Below are positions 58,601 to 64,000 of a stretch of 64,000 bases of DNA, piece by piece. The translations under genes and the position numbers were made by a program. The DNA lies in the NCBI GenBank assembly GCA_027886175.1, contig JAJNNQ010000024.1:28065001-28129000 (forward strand), read 5' to 3'. The notes beneath the pieces were generated by a model that made no database searches, was not told the DNA's origin, and saw nothing but the letters and a program-made list of their open reading frames with translations. The DNA is from Phylloscopus collybita. Lineage: Eukaryota > Chordata > Aves > Passeriformes > Phylloscopidae. Within the stretch, counting starts at the first letter, position 1. Every line of letters begins with the position of its first letter.

Positions 58601-61600
58601 CTAATTGTTTAAGAGTAAATAAGAGTGTGATATATGGAAGAGTTATACTGTGTCATAATAAGCTAAAATTAATCTCCGCAGCATTCTGTCCAGATATTTA
58701 ATTTCTGTAAAGGGAGTGGCTAAAATAGTCACAGAAAATCAGGAGTTTCTAATGCTCGCTTCAGATCAGGCAAGCACAAATATTCAGTTCCCAGAAAAAT
58801 GTCTTAACACACTGAAACTTGAAACCTGCAAGCTAACACAATGATATTGGCATTTATTCCTCTGAATATTAAATGAGAGGAGCAAGAACATTAGGAATTC
58901 ACTCGTTCCCTAAGGGGTTCAATCCAAGATCCTTTTCCTCCTGAGGCAAGACAACATGCCCAACTACTGCCCTGCAAATCATCCAAATGTCAGCTCTGTT
59001 CTTTAGGAATCGTCATTTAAGAAGATGACCCAATCCAAGTGAAGTATATGAGTGTCCTGCAGATGATGCCTGAAATACTGGTAAAATTTGGGGTTTGTCA
59101 CAATTTGAACCGTAGACTGAAAACATCCTTAATTCTGCCTTCTTTATTTAAAAAAAAATTAAGTGCTAATCAAAATCATTACAGAAGTCTTTTAGTTGGC
59201 TTTGAATTGAATTTTTAAACTGTGATCACTAAGTACACTACTACTTTATTTCCTTTGAACTTTGCCTTTTTAGGCTATCCTCATCAGTATATTGCTTTTA
59301 TTACAGGAAATGTGCCTACAGTCATACTCTGAAAAAGAAGGCAAGAGAGAACAGATCTCCTATAAACACTTTCATCTATTTTTTTCCATTTCAGCTATTG
59401 TATGAGAAGATGTCTCTCAGCATGGCTCTTAGTAAAAACAGCACGAATTAACCACAGACTTCACCTTAGTGAAGCTCCATTTACCACAATCAGTACTCCA
59501 AGGCCATTTTTACAAAAGATGTAAAATGTCACAAGTGAGGTATTCCACAGTGGTTCCCATGCCTTACTATAGCCAAAGGTCAACAAGGTCTCAATCCACA
59601 AAGCAGCTGATTTCACAGCATCTGTCTCCTCACATCTTTTTGAGACTTACCTCTGCTTTCTGATGGGAACAGTGACTACATCTTCTCCTCCTTTTTGCTG
59701 GCTGGAAGGAAGCCTCCCTTCTTCTGGATTAAAAACTTAGCAATGACATTGACTGCAGCCTTGTGCTGCTGCTTTCCTTTTGAATCACACACTTGGAAAA
59801 GATGTTTATTATACACAGAGTGTAAATTGTGTGGAACGGACAGGGAACAACCAGGAATCCAAGGGATTACCTTGGATGGGTCCGAATCCGTTTTACATCA
59901 GTTTACATTTGGATGCAAGAGCTGAACTGGTGGCACCCAGGTTAGAGCCTGTGATGGGCAGGACCATCCATGGAGGAATTGTGACATCGTGTGGCAAAAA
60001 TGGGAAATGGCACACTAACGGTTACCTATTTTAAATATATTACTTTTGGAACTTCCGGATACAAAGCCTCAACAGGGCTTTAAACGCTAGAACTTTGTTG
60101 CCTGTAGCTTAGATTTTTTTTTTTTTTTAATAACTAGAAAAAGTCGCCACAAAGTATCAGAGGCACCCAGGACCATGACAGTGCTGTCATTTGACCCCTG
60201 CTAAGAGCAGAAGATGACCATTTACCGAATGAAACTTAAAAGCCAGATGGATGACATCTTGCCAGGGATTTCACAGATCGTCATGGATTGCAGGATAAAA
60301 GTCACATTCAAGAAACCCAGTTCCCTCTCAGGCTTTGGAGGACAGAAGGAAAACAGACTACAGACTCATCATCTGTTTAGCTCAACTTCTTTTCTTTATC
60401 CTCCCTAATCCTGCCATTCCACACCCTTCCTCACTTTTTCAGCTCCTCACTTTGGTCTCCCATTTTCTTGTCCAAACCTCTTCAGTTCTGCTCCACAGGC
60501 TGTTCACCCTGTCTCTCCCTCCTCCCTGTGCCACACTGGTTCTCTACCACCCCACTCTCCTGCTATTTTTTCTTTGCTCAGTCAGCCAAGTTTCTCCTCT
60601 AAAATCACGCATTCATGTCCAATCCATCTTGTCTTTGTTCAGCTACTGCTCTGCTCTCAAGCAGTGCCTAATCCTACCCTGCTAAATTTTCTACTTCCCC
60701 CATCTGATTTCACAGTTCAAACACATCAGCGAGTCATCACAGCGTAACAAGTCCATCAACAGAGTAGCAATAATTCATCTTGCAGCAAATTACACCATCT
60801 TATCTCAAGGTTAATGTGAGGTAAAATTAATTTGGCTCAGCCTTTGTCACAGGCAGCTAAACTACTGCACTTTTCTGCCATTTTGCAACATGCAAAGTTA
60901 ATCCACTCAGACACTGGGAGTGGGTTGGAACTCTCAAGGGTGTGGACAGTTCACTGGTACATCTGAGCACCTGGTGTGCCCTACAGCCTAGTGGCTATAA
61001 AAAAAAAATCCAGATAGACAACATCCCAGCCCATCAACACAGTCTTGTTCTGGAAAAGTTACTAATGAAAAAAAAACCAGCAAAACCCAAAACCCAACAC
61101 TATAGCCCACAGATCTAAACTCATCAGTCAAGTTTTTTGGTAGGAAATAGGAATCTTTTTTGATTGCTTACAGTTTAGTTGACTGCAGCTCACTTTCACC
61201 AGAGCAACAGGATTTGTCCTTGACATACACAGGTCAACCTACCAAATAAGCTCTGAGTCCCTTTTCCAAAGTACTGATCATAGACATGATTGCCAAAGTT
61301 TAATGCCTGGGATAAAATATTTCCTCAGAGCATTGTGTATTTTGGGATCTTTTTCTTTGGAAATGTGCGGTTTCTATTAAAAACAAACAAACAAACAAAC
61401 AAATAAGCAAGATCCATTCAGATGAAACCTCACCACTTTGCCCTCACAGTGCATTCCACAGCACACAAGACTGTGCTAGGGGCCTTAGCTGGGTCTCACA
61501 CAGCTTCAGGTCCACAAGAATATGGAGATTTCAGGCAAAGAACACTCAATATAGCACCAATCAACACAACTTTTAACACTTGTAAGGCTGTCCAGTGTTT

Positions 61601-63129
61601 ATACCTGTTGTTCACAGAGATTTCTTAGAAATATAGTTAAAAATTAGCCAATATTTTACCCTTCACACACTCTAATCAAAGCAATTTCCATGAACCTGAA
61701 CCTTGAGCTTTTTCACTCAGCCACATATACCTGTCACCTCCCATGAGGGAGTACTGATCTTCAGGCAGCTATGCAGTGACCTGAAAACTTTTATTTTTTG
61801 ACAAGTTAGTTTTCAGCCACATCAGTCTTCAGAATTGGTTCCCTACATAGTTGCTCAGGTGCCAACACTTGACAGATCAGAGGCAGTAGGGCCAGGCAGC
61901 TCATGGTGAACAAAGGAAAACGTGGCAACATCTCACATTTAGTCCAATTTAATGCAGTTAAAGTTAATAGTGGGACTGCACATTTTTGGTTGTACATGGC
62001 TCCAGAGAGTACTTATCTCTTAGGCTATGCCCTGGCATCTTGTAGTACTCTCAAGAACCCATTTAGTTATTCCATTGTTCCTTCTCAACTTGTCTTCCAT
62101 CTGGATTCATTCCACATAAGAAAAAAAAGAAGTCCAGACCACATGTATTTAGTCATCTCTGAAAACCTTAAAGTGGAAAAATATCAGAGGGTGGAGTCAA
62201 CAAAGAATATTTTTTTGGCCAAAGTACAGTTTACACACCTCATTACCCCAAGGCAGATGTTCAGCATGGAAAAATTTCAGCATGGAAATCATGGAGCTTT
62301 TATGAAATGAGATACAAGAAAGGAAAACTGAACTTGATCATGAGAAATGCCACGGAACTCTATAAAAAAGTGGCTTTTGTTCCCACATCAATAATTATAA
62401 GGTATCACATTGTAAAGCTCTTTTGTAAAATGAGGGTCTTTACAGCCTGCTGGGTATCTTTAGGGCATGGATCAATCCATTGTGGGAAGTCATATCCTAC
62501 AGATGTACAGACATAGATGATGTCTGTCAGAAACCAAGCTGTGACAGCTTTTCTTAGTTCAGACACATCTTCAGTTGACCCAGTAACCTAAAAAAGTTGT
62601 TGCTTCAGGCAAGGGGTGGGCCTTTAAGAAAGTAAACCAGCATTCAAAGTTGAATTGTCTACAAGTAAATTCACAGAGTCAAGAAATTTGGAACCACAGT
62701 CCTAAAGTTGCCCTCCTGTAATGAGGTACTGAGGGGCCAGTATTTTATGTCAGACTTGACAAGATGTGAATAACCCTTTGATATACAGTTTTATACACAA
62801 AATAACTAACATAAAGAACTTGCTTCAAGATTATAAACAGAAGAGAGGGCCCATTTGCTCTGCTTTTTGTGTCCCATTCCAAGGCAGCACTGCCTGTAAG
62901 TGTCCTGATGTTCACAAAAGCATTAGCCCTTTCTGGTTTTAACATTTGGCATGAAGAAGCTTCCAGCTTTGTTTCTTATAGAAAAGGATGGCCTCCTCCT
63001 TGAGGAAACAGCAACATGTTGCAAAGCATGATGTTTATTTGTAATGCTTTGTGTGGGCCTCTTGAGATGCACTACACATGAAAAAAAAACCCTGCAGCCT
63101 CTCTGGGCAGCACGTACCAAGCCTATTTT
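52615..63129. other. Long non-coding stretch, no gene recognised
   Basis: About 10.5 kb, mostly AT-rich. Many short open frames occur on both strands. The longest, 146 codons on the plus strand at 52825-53265, starts at GTG and shows no known family. No CFAP91 or nuclear-receptor exon was recognised, although single short exons could be missed by eye. Simple repeats include an A-run near 53633 and an AAAC repeat at 61381-61403. Confidence 0.45.
61381..61403 (+). repeat. AAAC tetranucleotide repeat
   Basis: Five to six AAAC units in tandem. Confidence 0.9.
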
Positions 63130-63560
63130 CACAAAACCAGAGAAGCAATTAGGTTGGAGAAGACCTCTGAGATCACTGAGTTCAACCCATGACCAAACAC
63201 CACCGTGTCAAACTGCCCACGGCACTGAGTGCCATGTCCAGTCTTTCCTTAAACGCCGCCGCCACCTCCCCACGCAGTCCATCCCAATGTCCAATTCCTC
63301 CTAATGTCCAATCTCAACCTCCTCTGGCACATCTTAAGACTGTGTCCTCTTGTCACTGGTTGTCTGGGAGGGGAGGCCAACCTCCACCTGGCTATACCTT
63401 CTTTCAGGGAATTCTAGAGAGGGATAAGGTCACTGAGCCTCCTTTTCCCCTGGCTAAACAACCCCAGCTCCCTCAGCCACTCCTCGTAGGACTTGGGCTC
63501 CAGACTCTTCATCAGCCACCCTGCTTTTCTCTGGACTCACTTTCATCACTCTATAGCTGC
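63130..63560 (-). repeat. CR1 LINE fragment, antisense
   Basis: Read on the plus strand, the copy shows the reverse complement of CR1: AATTAGGTTGGAGAAGACCT, then CTAATGTCCAATCTCAACCT, then GATAAGGTCACTGAGCCTCC and CTAAACAACCCCAGCTCCCT. It is about 430 bp, moderately diverged and 5'-truncated next to a CpG island. Confidence 0.88.
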
Positions 63561-63649
63561 GGAAGTCCTAAGTGACAACAGGCAAAGCCAAGAATAAAAA
63601 TACCCAGGCTTGAATCCTGTCCCTAACTGTAACTGCTAAACCAGATTTC

Positions 63650-64000
63650 CTACGCGCTAAGCGAGGGCCCCGGGGAGCATCACATGAAACAACTCCAGCA
63701 GCAGCTGCTGAAAAGCAAAAATACACATGTCCTTCCTTTCGCGGCCTCGCCCGTGCCCCGTCCCCTTCAAAGTGCAGCCACATCCCCGCGCCAGCGCCGC
63801 TCTCCCTCAGGCGGCGTAAGATGGAGGCGGCAGGGCGAAGCCTCAGGGCTCTGCGGAAAGCGGGTGCAGGAGGCTGCAGGGAGCAGCAGCACAAGCAGCA
63901 GCACGCCGGGGACAGCCGGGGAAAGCCCCCACGGGAGCAGCTGCCCCGGGGAAGAGTCAGGATCAGCCGCCCACAGGGCCGGGCAGGGCAGGGTCCGGCC
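63650..64000. promoter_or_regulatory. CpG island at right edge, probable promoter of a further gene
   Basis: GC- and CpG-rich to the end of the window. AAGATGGAGGCGGC at 63818-63831 resembles the YY1-type element AAGATGGCGGC that often overlaps transcription or translation starts of plus-strand genes. Confidence 0.6.
63821..64000 (+). CDS. Possible start of an unidentified gene, cut by window end
   Basis: An ATG at 63821 opens a frame of 60 codons (MEAAGRSLRALRKAGAGG...) that runs off the window. It lies in a CpG island within a YY1-type ATG context. The sequence is arginine-, glycine- and glutamine-rich, with no recognised family. It could equally be 5' UTR or chance. GC-rich frames are often open. 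Confidence 0.2.
   Translation, partial: MEAAGRSLRALRKAGAGGCREQQHKQQHAGDSRGKPPREQLPRGRVRISRPQGRAGQGPA

Noticed and set aside
1..64000. CRISPR arrays, operons, phage or bacterial mobile elements
   Set aside because: No regularly spaced repeats with unique spacers and no bacterial gene organisation; all evidence is for vertebrate DNA.

Overview
This is vertebrate genomic DNA and almost certainly from a bird, probably a songbird. The genes are split into short exons with GT-AG introns. The dispersed repeats are avian CR1 LINE fragments, one of which ends in the typical CR1 3' octamer, plus solo LTRs of avian endogenous retrovirus type. No prokaryotic genes, operons or CRISPR arrays are present.

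Three genes can be read with confidence, in the order and orientation known from human 3q13.33. PLA1A (phosphatidylserine-specific phospholipase A1) lies on the + strand at 14.3-30.3 kb. It has 11 coding exons whose joins give an intact 456-residue protein with the catalytic triad Ser166/Asp190/His260. POPDC2 (Popeye-domain cAMP-binding membrane protein) lies on the - strand at 36.7-43.5 kb, with three coding exons and 352 residues. COX17 (mitochondrial copper chaperone) lies on the - strand at 49.4-51.1 kb, with two exons, 67 residues and a CpG-island promoter. PLA1A and POPDC2 converge on a repeat-poor intergenic gap. The three genes are neighbours by synteny and share no pathway that can be inferred here.

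The left 14 kb contains a solo ERVL-like LTR, a decayed antisense retroviral remnant with an LTR, two CR1 fragments, a 42-base A-run and a CpG island at 8.8-9.7 kb. Inside that island, on the - strand, is a short candidate first coding exon: a signal peptide followed by a consensus phase-1 splice donor. It sits just downstream of a triplicated GC-box repeat. Its gene is not identified. CD80 would be the positional candidate, but no immunoglobulin exon was found.

The right 12 kb (51.7-63.7 kb) has no recognisable gene. It holds a clean 296-bp solo LTR with a perfect 6-bp target duplication and an antisense CR1, and ends in a further CpG island with a possible start codon running off the window. 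CFAP91 and ADPRH, which flank COX17 and PLA1A in mammals, were not recognised. I see no new defence, mobile or regulatory system. The most useful leads are the unassigned signal-peptide exon, the paired HNF1-like sites before PLA1A, and the retroviral remnant with a heptapeptide repeat.
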